Shown piece after piece: positions 30,601-41,534 of a stretch of 64,000 nucleotides of DNA. A program made the translations under genes and the position numbers. The notes beneath the pieces are model-generated. The model was given only the letters and a program-made list of their open reading frames with translations. It made no database searches and was not told the origin of the DNA. This DNA is from Telmatactis stephensoni. Lineage: Eukaryota; Cnidaria; Anthozoa; Actiniaria; Isophelliidae. Numbering within the stretch: the stretch's first letter is position 1; every line of letters starts with the position of its first letter. The DNA is taken from NCBI GenBank assembly GCA_029948255.1, contig JALIZF010001485.1:260001-324000 (forward strand), in the 5' to 3' direction.

Positions 30601-32187
30601 CCTAACTCTATCATGTCTAAAACATGGCCGTCAAAGACTCTCCCTGCAAATGGAAAATAAAAACAAAGATAGGAAAAATCTGTTACACAGGAAACCCAAA
30701 CCATTTTCATAACACAGGATACCCAACAACAACTTATGTCTGTTTTACTTACCAAAAACAAGATTGTGAGGTCTTTTCTTGGAATGTGATCCATATGTAA
30801 ACAGTGATGCATCATTCTTAACAGAAAAGAATTCCTGCAAATATAAGGAATAACCTTGCATTTGGTCTTACAATATGTCTATTAATAAACATAAGAAATT
30901 ACTCTTTTTTCTGAACTTTTCTGGAGAATTAGAGCCAATGTCACATGACTGGGAAAAGGGCATAGTCATCACATGGTACAGCTATGGCAGAAATTTCAAA
31001 TGTTTTTATAGACATTACAGCACTGACATGGTCACGAACACCACTCACATGAAAACCACTCTTACTAATAATTATGTGTACGTATCCCTTACAGCCATGC
31101 ATGATCCTTGGGGGAGGAGGGCAGGGGGTGCATCTTCACCCCTTCATTTATTATATTTGAAAAATCTCAACTTACAAGAGATGTCTGATCCTCAAAAGGT
31201 AGTAGTACATTCTTTCTGTAAGATAAAGAGAAATAACTAATTCATAATAGATCAACATCTTACTTCCCTTTGGCAACTCAAAGAAAATCAAGGAGAATCT
31301 AGAACTTGATCAAAGGTCAATTTTATTGTTATTGAACGTGCCCCTTCAATGATTATTAGAGTAGATTTTGAATGACACTATGGCACTACACGGTCATGGC
31401 ATGGTTACGGCAGGAATTTCAAGCCTTTTTATAGACAACATGGCACTGGCATGGCCACAACACAGCGCAATCCATATCACACTCTTGCAAAATCTGCTCT
31501 ATCCAGTGTATGATAACATACTATGTACCTTATATACCCCATACAAGGCAGCACTACTTCACTGTCTGTCTGTCTAATATCTGCTCTCCATCAATCTTAT
31601 GTGAATTTAAACACTCACCTTTGAAACATTACTGCATTGGGCTTCTTCAGAGCATGCTAGGAAAAAAGGAAAAGTACATTTAGAAAAGTACATTTAGCAA
31701 ACAAGACTTGACATGAAAGAGGAAGCCACTCAATATATTCTGGTGGGCAATGTCTTTGAGGACGAAGTATGTTTATAACTTCCCACGTGGTGTATAGATC
31801 TTCTAGCAACACCAAACACCAGTCCTCAGATACAACGCAAATATATAATTATATCTATATACAACTTACTAAGTCTTTAAGAGCTTGTGTTACAAGTTCA
31901 CTGGTTCTTCCACCTCGTATAAACATGGCTGTTTTAGTGTTTTCTATGACTTTGGGTGCTCTGTCTTCAACATATCGTTTTCCTCGCTGTGTCTTCGCTT
32001 TTCTGCAGAAAACAGAAAAATATCAACATAAAACACACAAATCACGACAAACAGGATGCATTTTGTGTGATATAGAACCTTTTTTGAATTGATAAATGAA
32101 AGTGGGAGAGGAAAGCCAACTTTATACAGAGAAAAATCTGACTTTTTGTTGATCTTCTTCTACTTACACAATTTCTCTGTCCGCCAT
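27639..32187 (-). CDS. RPF2: Ribosome production factor 2 (Brix-domain protein), with a 1-nt frameshift
   Basis: RPF2 works with RRS1 to bring 5S RNP into pre-60S ribosomes in the nucleolus. Exons 5' to 3' (minus strand): 32168-32187, 31870-32002, 31619-31656, 31176-31215, 30753-30834, 30567-30643, 29912-30011, 29724-29827, 28793-28937, 27639-27815; about 305 residues (human 306). Brix-domain landmarks include [50 protein letters not shown] and [14 protein letters not shown], then the basic tail [12 protein letters not shown]. Nine of ten junctions keep frame. Exon 29724-29827 begins in a run of seven A (29820-29826, T on the coding strand); the frame needs six, so the summed exon length is one base over a multiple of three. 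In so conserved a gene an assembly or base-calling error is likelier than loss. Convergent with SKA3. Confidence 0.93.
27837..27980. mobile_element. Palindromic element
   Basis: GGGTTATTAACCGAGCGCGA..GAAAATATCAGAC mirrors GTCTGATATTTTCCCATACA..GTTAATAAC. Intron of RPF2, starting about 20 bp from its last exon. Confidence 0.75.
28132..28275. mobile_element. TTATTGACTGAGTGGGA MITE, copy 2
   Basis: CTTATTGACTGAGTGGGAAG, then GGGAAAATATTTGGCTTGAT, mirrored by AGCCAAATATTTTCCTG and CCCAGCCTAACAGCCAACAA. Family of 17711. Intron of RPF2. Confidence 0.7.
28541..28686. mobile_element. AGAGTGGTTTTCATAAACCC MITE, copy 1
   Basis: AGAGTGGTTTTCATAAACCC GTGAAA is mirrored by TTTCACTGGTTTTTGAAAACCACTCT. 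The same family is amplified at 36603-37062. Intron of RPF2. Confidence 0.8.
29389..29655. repeat. Minisatellite, about 10-14-bp unit
   Basis: About 20 units of ACCACTTATCG / ACCACTTACCA in tandem, with length variation. Intron of RPF2, ending about 70 bp from the exon at 29724. Confidence 0.9.
30931..31062. mobile_element. AGCAGATTTCGTATG MITE, copy 5
   Basis: AGAGCCAATGTCACATGACTG to CACATGAAAACCACTCT, with the shared TTTTTATAGACATTACAGCA core. Intron of RPF2. Confidence 0.75.
31358..31500. mobile_element. AGCAGATTTCGTATG MITE, copy 6
   Basis: AGAGTAGATTTTGAATGACAC to CTCTTGCAAAATCTGCTCT, with core TTTTTATAGACAACATGGCA. Intron of RPF2. Confidence 0.85.
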
Positions 32188-33887
32188 CTTGTCAGCTGAT
32201 ACCCAGTCTCTCTCGGCCTATAGATTTGTGCGGGTTTTGCGCGGGTCATCGCGCGGTTTTGACCACAAAACAAAAACAAAACAACAACAACAACAACAAC
32301 AAAACGTTCCCGAAAGGTCAGGCCAAGATATATTCAAATGACTTCTTGAAATGACTAGATTTTGATTGGCTCCGTTATGTCCCCAAGGATTTGAAACAAT
32401 CATATTAGCATTACAATGAAACTTCGCCGAATAGACTACCCCAATTAGACATTAATATTATTAAGTGTCTAGGTAGCGCAGCGGTCTAAGGTGATATCTA
32501 AAGGTATGGATTAGGGTCCGGATATCGTCTCCCTCCCTGGCCTTCGGGCTAAGGCAACTGTAATATGTAGCACCGGGATAGCGTGGATGTGGCCGAAATC
32601 TTCATCCTTAACGTAAGTCGATTCGATGTCTCAGCTTCTATGAATGTCTCGGGAGAATCGTCCCAAAATTTAATTTTCATTTTGATCTATTTTCAATTAT
32701 TCCATTTATTTTTATTTTGTTTCCGGGGGGTGCTAATTTAGATGTTACAGGTTCGAGCCTTGTCGAGGTTGGAATCTTTTTTCTTTTCTTTTTTCCCTTT
32801 TTTTCCTTTTGTTTTTCTCTCTCTCTTTCTTTAGATTTTTATTCTAATAGATTGCAACTATTTTTGATTTAAAAGGTCTTTATTATTTCAGTATTTAAAT
32901 TATAAAATTAATTTCATTTCTATTAATTTATTCATATCCTTGCCAAGTATTCGCTGATATTCTAACCGGTCCGGTTTGCATATATATCACAGAATTTTAT
33001 AAACAATTCACGGTTATATACTTAAATCTCGCAGTTTTATCAAAACTATTCTTTTTCTTTCCTTTTCTAATATTTAGACTGTTAATTTTGTCTAGTAATA
33101 CTAGTAATTCTTTACTTTAATGATTTTTACCGGGTTTCTTGTTTCAGGATATTTGATATTTTATGGCTTCTATATCTAGATGTATGTTTGAAATGTGTAC
33201 CGATCGAATATTTCTTAACCAGATCATGAGTTTTTATAACTTGAATGGCACTCTTTCCTGTAGCTGTAATTCCTAATACAGTTTCCTCTCTCGTAAGCGA
33301 CCACACTTGGTACAAGAAAAAGGCATGGTCGCTTGCGGGAAGTCGCAAAGCAAAAGCAACTAATGTCAAACTTTTTCTGGCTCAAAAAGTACTGTGGAGC
33401 CGGTCGATTTACAGCGTACTAAATCGTACAGAACTGTACTATTTCTATTGAAAAATACAAAACAAAACAAACAAATAAATAAATAGAAATTAAACGCTGG
33501 CTCACAGTCTCCCCCTCCCCCATTTAAGTCCCCGTCTCTTTGGTTACACAGGCAACCCAACTCTCTCCCTTTACGTAGACTGCAGTACGTCTCGTCTTTG
33601 CTGAATCTAGAGGGACAAGTGGGACTATACGGTGTTAATGGAAAATCCCTGCAAAACAAATCATATCTAAAGGGGTCTACCATCATTTTCTAATTGAATG
33701 AAAAAAAGAGAGCGCAATTTAAAGAAATCGAGAAAGACAATATTCGATTATAATCAATACAAAATTGAAACAGAATTTTTTTTCAGTGAACTATTTCTCT
33801 CCAGATGTACATTTTTTCAAAACGTCAAATTGTTGTCTGGTGAATTTATTCTGTAGTTGTGGACATTACCCAGGCACTCGTATCGCG

Positions 33888-33950
33888 CGCAGGGCAGCGC
33901 GGGCAGCGCGGGCAGCGCGGGCAGCGCGGGCAGCGGGCAGCGCGCAGTCA
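33888..33950. repeat. GC-rich 9-bp tandem repeat
   Basis: About six units of GCGGGCAGC, ending in a truncated GCGGGCAGCGCGC, in otherwise AT-rich DNA. Directly followed by three ACGTCA half sites (TTACGTCA, TAACGTCA, GACGTCA). Confidence 0.9.
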
Positions 33951-34027
33951 ATTACGTCACATAACGTCACAGTGGAAGACGTCAGGCTAGATTAGTTGAT
34001 TAGCTACATTAGCAACAGTTAGAATAC

Positions 34028-34102
34028 AATAGCAAACAAAGAGAAAGGATAATCGTAAATTCAATTTAATTTACGATTATCCTTTCTCTCTGTTTGCTAT
34101 TG
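34028..34102. mobile_element. Near-perfect 75-bp hairpin
   Basis: CAATAGCAAACAAAGAGAAA GGATAATCGTAAATT and its complement fold around TCAATT. Mismatches are few, so it is young or structurally constrained. Confidence 0.85.
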
Positions 34103-34934
34103 AGCAACTGCCACTGCTTTTATCGATCTCCGTAGGAGTTATATTTACTGCATTTACGACATTCATTGTTCGGTTTTTCTTCCCATCGAAATGGGACGCC
34201 GAATCGGATGATGTATTTGTCTTGGTCGAGCAAACGTAAGAATGCAAGATGTTGTGCATGCCACAATTTTAATCACCTGTTGAGTAACTTTTTGTAGACT
34301 AAAATTGCATTTCTTTTACTTGAAAGACCAAAAACTATTAACGACTAAAAAACAAGGCCTAGGAAAGCAAGGAAAGCTGTGAAAGGTAAATGAAAAGTTT
34401 TTGTCTGTGTATTATCACTATCTTCTCTTCAAATTATTTGTATTAGTGTACCAAAAGTATACCAGAAAACATCCGAGTAGAGATGCATGGAAGCAATTGT
34501 AAAACAAAATCTAAGTATCTTTTTCATTTTAATCATAACTGCATGATATGGTCATGATCTTTTACACAGGGAAGTCTGATGAACGGTAGAATAGAGGAGG
34601 CCGGGCCACAAATTCATCACAGTTGATACTAGAGAGATACGGGAAACGGCATACGGCAGAGAAGATCACGCGACCTACTCAGTTTTTTCGTGCCTAGCCT
34701 TGTGTGTTTGACACTCAAATGAGAGGGTAATGTTTTACGTACTTTTACAGCAAACACGAAATGACTCGCCCTTGCGTTACAAAAGCGAAAGAAAGCAGGT
34801 CACGTGATCCTCTCTGCGCTCCACCGTTTCCCATTTACGTGAATCCTTAACCTCGCTAGTCCTCACGTTGGTTATCATTATTATACATGCAGACGAGATT
34901 GGAAAAGAAGAAGAAAAGTTGTTAAAGTACGTGT

Positions 34935-35026
34935 TAGTCTCCTTTGCAGCCGTTTTTTTGTGTCGTCACGCAAGGCTTAAACTCCCCATTGCGTGACGAC
35001 ACAAAAAACGGCTGCAAAGGAGACTA
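34935..35026. mobile_element. TAGTCTCCTTTGCAGCCG hairpin element
   Basis: TAGTCTCCTTTGCAGCCGTT TTTTTGTGTCGTCACGCAA mirrors TTGCGTGACGACACAAAAAACGGCTGCAAAGGAGACTA, with a loop of about 15 bp. Confidence 0.9.
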
Positions 35027-35147
35027 TTAAAGTGTCGACGTCGTTGATTTTTGGTATACTTCTTTGTTTGATTTTATTTAAGAAATGCAAGAAATTCAAG
35101 AACCTATAGAAATTTCACACGATTTATTCCGCCCAAAATGTGTCTAC

Positions 35148-35322
35148 TAGACCTTTTCAGCTTCGTATGCAAATTGCCCATTTCAGACCACGTGACATTC
35201 CCTTGAGAATTGTTCTTTTATGATGAACATGATAAAATATTAACACATGAAAGAATTAAATCCCAAGAGTAACATCACGTGGTCTGAAATGGGAAAACAA
35301 ACAACGAAGCTGAAAAGGTCTC
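35148..35322. mobile_element. AGACCTTTTCAGCTTCGT MITE
   Basis: AGACCTTTTCAGCTTCGT and CCCATTTCAGACCACGTGA on the left pair with TCACGTGGTCTGAAATGGG and ACGAAGCTGAAAAGGTCT on the right. Confidence 0.85.
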
Positions 35323-35783
35323 TTGAGTCTTCCTATTTGTTCTGGTCATTTTATTTTACAGAATGAGGTAAGCAATTATGTAAGTGGCAAGTACAATCTA
35401 AATCAAGCAAGGCACAATGCACATACAGTGCTTTCCACTTCCGGTGGTCCGTTTTCGTCTGCGCAGGACCTGAGATGTCTTTCCGCTTGTGACGTCACCG
35501 CGTGACGTCAGTGGATCCACAAAGTTGAACTGGATCCGCAAAAATGGTGGTTAATTCGGTGTTCCCCCTTAGTACTAACGGCTTATTTTGTTTGAATTGG
35601 GACCCCCTCTGACGACCCTCCTGGCAACGCCCAGATTAGGGACAAGTCAAAACAAGTGCGCTTGCCTAGGAAATGATCTGAATTATAAAATAAAAGCAGT
35701 TCTTGTCTTGTACTTCTTTTGAATTCACGCTTGTCTTGTATAGTCGTGATTTGCATATCAGCAGTGTTTTCAACTACAACAAA

Positions 35784-36118
35784 CTATTATCACAATACTT
35801 GAGATTTTGAACGTGATCTGATGGCAACAACTATTATACATACCTTATTCAACTTAACTATGTAAAAATAAGTCCAATTAAACAAAAACTGGATTAGAAG
35901 AGACTATATATAGTTACCGACTTAATAGGAAGGGTATGTTTGAGATTACGAACGTGATTTGAGGGCAACAACTATTATATATAACTCATTCAACCATGTA
36001 TTAAAATAAGTCCAATGCAACAAAAAATGGATTAGGACGATTAGAAAAGGCTATATATAGTTACAAACTTAATACCCAAGCTTATTTAGCACAATTATAT
36101 ATCACAATATTTGAGATT
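35784..36118. repeat. Direct duplication, about 150-bp unit
   Basis: Two diverged tandem copies share TTGAGATT..GAACGTGAT, GGCAACAACTATTATA, AAAATAAGTCCAAT and GCTATATATAGTTAC; a third partial start (CACAATATTTGAGATTTT) lies at 36101. Confidence 0.8.
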
Positions 36119-36602
36119 TTTCTTAGTTGAAAAAAATGAGAAAATACCCGACATTTACGCTTGCAAATATATAATAATAATAATATGTCTCTTCAGAAGG
36201 CATATAACTAGTATGCGCGCGTGTTATGTAATGCAGAAATTCTTTGAAACTCCGCCTTCATTTTTTGAACGGCGCCATTTTGACCGCGCGAAACGCGTTT
36301 CATCAGAAAACCTGGGAACCATAGATTAGACATTTTCTTTGACGAATCGGGCGGTTCGTACATTAGTACGTGACAAATTTTCTTTTCCACAAAAAGGATG
36401 ACATGTTTCCAGCACATGCATTTCTCACACGAAATTCGGTCAAATGTTCCCATCCACACGAATGAACAAAAAAATACTTGTCAAAGAAAATGTGTTCGAG
36501 TGGGAAGGGCCTTTACTTTTGCAAAGGGTTTCACTACTCAAAGCGAAAAATAAAGTCAATTTAGTTAACTTCTCGCGTGTGAAAAGAGGATTATTACCTA
36601 CT

Positions 36603-37062
36603 AGAGTGGTTTTCATTTGACCATGAAGGAATAGACAAACTAATAGTTGGTAGTAGACTCTAAACCTATTGTTTTCTTTTGTTCTTTATCAACTAGTACA
36701 AACTATATAGTCATTTTTCTTTCACGGTCGAAGGAAAATCACTCTATTCACAGAGTGATTTTAGAGTGGTTTTCATAAACCCGTGAAATAACTGATATTA
36801 ATTAAACTAATACGCATTAGTCGATGACCCTAATTCAATTGTTTTCTTTTGTTTTGATTTAACAATTACACACTAACTATTAGTTATTACTTTATGGGTT
36901 TATGAAAACCACTCAATTTAACCTATGAAAAATAGTACGCATAAGAGTTAGTAGTAGACTAGCAGACTCTAAGCCTATTGTTTGCTGTTGTTCTTTATCA
37001 ACAAGTACAAACAAGAAGTCGTCAGCTTCCTTTCACGGGTTAAATAAAATCGCTTTATTTAA
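36603..37062. mobile_element. Cluster of AGAGTGGTTTTCAT MITEs (two copies plus a partial)
   Basis: Units at 36603-36745, 36763-36914 and 36915-37062. Terminal AGAGTGGTTTTCAT..GTGAAA is mirrored by TTTCAC..GAAAACCACTC, and a shared interior is TATTGTTTTCTTTTGTTCTT TATCAACTAGTACAAAC. Family of 28541. Confidence 0.8.
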
Positions 37063-37305
37063 GGGCTCAATTCAAAAAGAGAATATGTCGGCATAGAGAG
37101 TGTTTACTTACGTAGTACAATTCTATTGTTTTGAGCGACAGTCAATTAAAGTATCGGTAATCTTCAGTAATCTATACTTGATGTTGACATCGAACTTTTA
37201 AAACATAGTATGCTCTCATGGGAATTTATGTAATCTTTAATTACAAAATCTTGAGCGAACTGTATGTAGTTTGATTTCAATGATATTGCACAACTTTCTA
37301 CTAAT

Positions 37306-38625
37306 ATGCTGGTTGCAAGTTTCGAGTTTAAAAACGGAAAGATGAATGTTTTTAATTCTAACACAAGAGAGCAGAAACGCCTAGAAGGCCGAATTAAGGA
37401 GCTTCATTCCTCTGCAAAGTACAGGATGAACAAAATTGATCGTGAGATGTTAGCGTTGAAGAAGGAGCTAGACGAAAACCAGAAGATTTTTGGAACTCGA
37501 TGTGATATAAAAAGAGGGAGTAGAGCTAGTGACGATTTGGGACAGTCCAGAGATGCGCAGTTGACCATTACAAAAGAACCATGTAGATCTTTCAGAAGAC
37601 ACTCTATACAATCTATATTAGAAGCGAAAAACTTTGCAGCTGACTTAGAGCAGCAAACCAAAGAAGAAACTGCAAGAAAACTTACTGCAAATTCGTTTGC
37701 TATTCACAGAAAAACTACATCGTTGCTTCCCACTTTTCGTGAGCAAAGGTTGTGTAACCAAAGACAAACGCCGAATACACGTGAGGTAAATATCGCATCA
37801 CCACAAAAACGGCAGCCAAATTTTGCAGAAAGATATTGGCAGCGAAGGCGAAGCTGTGTCATAGTTTTTTCTGAGGACAACAACAAAGAAAAAAGTAGTA
37901 AAATATCATTTAAAACGGATGCCAGCAATATACACAACAAAAGTGCTACAGTGTCTCCTCAGAATGACTTAGGAATACGTACAACTGAAGGTAAACTGTC
38001 AGGTATTAGAGCTGTAAATATCTCAGAAACAAGTAATAAAGGACAACCGAATCCGAGACGACAAAGACGACATTCTACGCCAAATTTAGCAGCATTTCAT
38101 GCTCAGAATCAAAGTTCTCAGTCTTTTGGCGTCTTGAAAAGGGAACATCGATCTACTGAGAGATTAACAGCAAAGTTGCCAATGCGAATTTCATCAGCAA
38201 GAGCACCGCGCACTCCAGCAGATAAAACGAGAAATTCTAGTCAAATTCGTAGACCGACTCCTGTGGAGGAAAAGACAGAAAGTGGAGAAGAAGAAAAAGA
38301 TGAAAAGGAAAACAAAATACTAGAAGACGGTGATAATGGACTTGAAGAATCAAAAGATGAAGATGGCGAAGACAAAGAGGAAGATGAAGAGAATGAAAAC
38401 GAAGTCAGTGTTCTTGACGATGATAATGATTTTCCACAACCACCAGAACTACGCAAACTTCCAAAAATCTCTTTAGAGGAAAAAATTGAGAAATACTTCG
38501 CCGACGCAGTTGAAAGTTTCCCGCGAACTCCAGGTCTTTATGACGAAGTTCGGGATTTGTATAAAAGCGAGCAAGCGGACAATGAAGAAAGCAAAAGCAC
38601 GGAGCGTGCAAACCATCAAGAGTGA
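37306..38625 (+). CDS. Unrecognised intronless protein, 439 aa, charged and low-complexity
   Basis: Not recognised. A single open frame with an in-frame TAG about 40 nt before the ATG, so the start is bounded; a second Met lies 12 codons on (37342). It begins with a Lys/Glu-rich helix with coiled-coil character (about 15-60). The middle is basic and Ser/Arg-rich with three basophilic-kinase-like sites (RRHS twice, RRRS once). An acidic run of Asp/Glu/Asn follows (about 325-375). The C-terminal segment KLPKISLEEKIEKYFADAVESF is amphipathic. No signal peptide or membrane span. The stop is TGA at 38623; a possible AATAAA is at 38774-38779. In this intron-dense neighbourhood a 1.3-kb intronless gene may be an old retrocopy or a lineage-specific gene. 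The opposite strand has only short shadow frames. Confidence 0.7.
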   Translation: MLVASFEFKNGKMNVFNSNTREQKRLEGRIKELHSSAKYRMNKIDREMLALKKELDENQKIFGTRCDIKRGSRASDDLGQSRDAQLTITKEPCRSFRRHSIQSILEAKNFAADLEQQTKEETARKLTANSFAIHRKTTSLLPTFREQRLCNQRQTPNTREVNIASPQKRQPNFAERYWQRRRSCVIVFSEDNNKEKSSKISFKTDASNIHNKSATVSPQNDLGIRTTEGKLSGIRAVNISETSNKGQPNPRRQRRHSTPNLAAFHAQNQSSQSFGVLKREHRSTERLTAKLPMRISSARAPRTPADKTRNSSQIRRPTPVEEKTESGEEEKDEKENKILEDGDNGLEESKDEDGEDKEEDEENENEVSVLDDDNDFPQPPELRKLPKISLEEKIEKYFADAVESFPRTPGLYDEVRDLYKSEQADNEESKSTERANHQE

Positions 38626-38773
38626 GCCACAGATATTGTGAAATTTCGTGTAATCTGCTTAATTCGGTACAAAACCCGTGAAAAGCAAAGTACATTTAAC
38701 CAATTATCTGAATTTAGTGTTCTAATTAAACTTGTTGATCCCAGGAAAAATTGATGTTTAGTAACGTTGTGCA

Positions 38774-38779
38774 AATAAA
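38774..38779 (+). terminator. Possible polyadenylation signal
   Basis: AATAAA 149 bp after the stop codon of the intronless gene and 60 bp before the palindrome; inferred from position only. Confidence 0.4.
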
Positions 38780-38841
38780 TGACGCTTGTTGATGTAGTTG
38801 CTATGGAAACAGACTGCAGAAGTCCATTTTCCATTATTTAA

Positions 38842-40615
38842 GGTGGCTGGACCCTATTTCGCCAGTGCGCGGGTAGTCGAATTGAAGCGGCTATTAATTG
38901 CGTTACAGAATTAAGTTGACCAAACTTTTTACGCACACCTACTACAAATGGACCAAATTTTATAATGATGCTAGTTTGGTTGAAATCGGAGCTTTTTTAA
39001 CATCGAAATTGTTATACACTTGATTTGAAATTTTGCCAATTTTCTCAAAATCCTGACCTCGACGAGCAAAACGATTTATGAGACTTTGTAAATCAAATGT
39101 TTGTCTATAATGTGAGAGCGTTTCAAGAAATTCTATTAAGCCGATTTTGAGTAAAAACGGAGCAATTATTTTACTTTGAAGAAATTTAAAACCGCGGGTG
39201 CTCTACTAAATTAATTTTATAACAATAATTTTCCAAAGAAAAGTTGCAATATTTTTGGTTCTAAATAATACCAAGGCATGGTTCTTTATTTTGTGAATAT
39301 GTCATCGTATTTGCTATTTTTGATTGCCGTTGAGACGACTGTACGTAAAGCACTAAATTCCTGCGTTTATCTCGGAATTTCGACATCCACGTTAATAATA
39401 CTGGTTCTTGAAAACTAGTAGATGAATTTTTTTTTATTTCTCGATATTGAATATTCAATCCTTTACCAGTAAGGTTTGTAAATTACAAAGGCATTGAAGT
39501 TTTTTAAGACCATTAAATAATTTTTTAAACATTGCCATATGTGCATCTCAATTCTCCGAGTTGTTGCCGGTGTTTGATTATGCATGCCTGCATGCGTGTC
39601 GCTTTGGCACCTCGTGCAAAAAATGCAAATACATGGAAGTCTTCCAAGTTACCTGGACTGGTGAACTACTTTTCTTCGCCTTTTCAGCCTTGAATGTGTT
39701 TTCCAGCAATATTTCACTTCTCCGTTTTCTTTTTGTACAAGGAAATACCATAGTTCTAGAAACTGTAGTAAGGAACTGCTACGTACAGCGTTACTCTGGA
39801 TATCACTGGCGTGACTTTCCATGTATATTTGCATTTTTTGCACGAGGCGCCAAAGCGACACGCATGCAGGAATGCATAATCAAACACCGGCAACAACTCG
39901 GAGAATAGAGATGCACATATGGCAATGTTTAAAAAATTATTTAATGGTCTTAAAAAACTTCAATGCCTTTGTAATTTACAAACCTTACTGGTAAAGGATT
40001 GAATATTCAATATCGAGAAATAAAAAAAAATTCATCTACTAGTTTTCAAGAACCAGTATTATTAACGTGGATGTCGAAATTCCGAGTTAAACGCGGCAAT
40101 TTAGTGCTTTACGTACAGTCGTCTCAACGGCAATCAAAAACTGCAAAAACGATGACATATTCACAAAATAAAGAACCATGCCTTGGTATTATTTGGAACC
40201 AAAAATATTGCTAGTTTTCTTTGGGAAATTATGGTTATAAAATTACTTTAGTAGAGCACCCGCGGTTTTAAATTTCTTCAAAGTAAAATAATTGCTCCGT
40301 TTTTACTCAAAATCGGCTTAATAGAATTTCTTGAAACGCTCTCGCATTATAGACAAACATTTGATTTACAAAGTCACATAAATCGTTTTGCTCGTCGAGG
40401 TCAGGATTTTGAGAAAATTGGCAAAATTTCAAATCAAGTGTATAACAATTTCGATGTTAAAAAAGCTCCGATTTCAACCAAACTAGCATCATTATAAAAT
40501 TTGGTCCATTTGTAGTAGGTGTGTGTAAAAAGTTTGGTCAACTTAATTCTGTAACGCAATTAATAGCCGATTCAATTCGACTACCCGCGCACTGGCGAAA
40601 TAGGGTCCAGCCACC
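38842..40615. mobile_element. 1.77-kb near-perfect palindrome (foldback element) with TTAA target sites
   Basis: The left arm (38842 to about 39640) and right arm (about 39815 to 40615) are inverted copies with only scattered differences; the central spacer is about 170 bp. The outer ends read GGTGGCTGGACCCTATTTCG and CGAAATAGGGTCCAGCCACC. TTAA flanks both sides (38838-38841, 40616-40619), a piggyBac-type target duplication. No transposase frame is visible, so it would be non-autonomous; the superfamily is inferred only from TTAA. Confidence 0.92.
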
Positions 40616-41534
40616 TTAAAGCCAAGCACCCAAAAAAAGGAAAAACAAAGTCCGACTTCTGCAGTTTGGTTTTTATACTGACCAGTTTTTGAAAATATGA
40701 AATGTTTTCACGATAAAATGTTTGTTTCTCCGTGTTCTTGTCAGTACCAATAGTGTCATGATTGAATCAGGCACCTAAGCGACGCGCTGCGCTACTGATT
40801 GAAACTCTAGATGGCAGAGATTTTGGGACGGAACAAAAATTAAGTACGCCACGAGACGAAGTCAAGTGCCTTAACTGCTCTTCTCCCCACATTTTGACGT
40901 CTTCTGTGCATCTATTAGAGTACACTCCCACGGAAAAACGGAATCTTTGTTTTATATTTTCATATAACATTCAATTTCGACCAATCAGAGCTCTCGTAAA
41001 ATTCAATCACGTCATCTATGCTGCACTGTAATAACACATGGTTCTTGACCAATCAGGACGCGCGTAATATACCAAATATTGTATAAACAAATATCTTTTA
41101 TTCTTCCAATTTACACGAATCGCTTTATAATCAGTATTTATAATTGTATCATTTAGTGTCTAAGGATCACATTTTCACAGTGGAACAAAACGAGTGCAAT
41201 TCTTTGCGGCGTTCAAGTCAATACGTGCTGTTCATTTTTCGTTGGAACACAGGTAGCCCAAACAATATCCCAAAAACACAGGGTCCCCACCAAAATAACA
41301 AAACGAAGTCAAAACAATGCACAGGGAGCCCAAACCATAACAATCACAAATTTTATAAACAGCATCTTAGAATAATACAGATGCCAAATATGTGAAGCTA
41401 TCCAATAAGTACTGGGATAAGTGTCAAAGGCCATAAGAACACAGGGTAACCATCAGATAAGAGCCAACCCAACAGGATCCACAGGAATCCCAACAACCTC
41501 GCGAAGCCTGGCTGTACTTCAGAATTCAATAGCT

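Larger units (their letters stand above)
32188..37305. other. Repeat-rich spacer RPF2 / orphan gene
   Basis: 5.1 kb with no exon I can support. It holds the RPF2 upstream region, a polypyrimidine-rich stretch (about 32770-32850), tRNA-like fragments (AGGTAGCGCAGCGGTCTAAG at 32472; GGTTCGAGCCTTGTCGAGG at about 32750) that do not make one clear cloverleaf, a GC-rich 9-bp tandem repeat, several hairpins, a direct duplication and a cluster of MITEs. The segment 33000-33700 shows nothing I recognise. Confidence 0.55.
38626..41534. other. Spacer orphan gene / RNF17, dominated by a long palindrome
   Basis: Apart from the foldback at 38842-40615, it holds a diverged TGACGTCATCTGTGCATCT repeat (about 40870-41060) and, at 41230-41500, AT-rich sequence 3' to RNF17. 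No exon seen. Confidence 0.6.

Noticed and set aside
30563..30815. Read-through frame joining two RPF2 exons
   Set aside because: Two real RPF2 exons (30567-30643 and 30753-30834) lie here with good splice sites; the joined frame is accidental.
32472..32780. A split tRNA or tRNA gene
   Set aside because: A-box-like and B-box-like segments are about 280 bp apart and do not fold into one cloverleaf; probably SINE remnants.
33765..33995. Open frame with repeated RAA residues
   Set aside because: Created by the 9-bp GC repeat; no start context, splice support or family likeness.
39561..39908. 115-codon frame in the palindrome centre, possible transposase
   Set aside because: No transposase motif, and most of the frame is palindromic arm; treated as non-coding.
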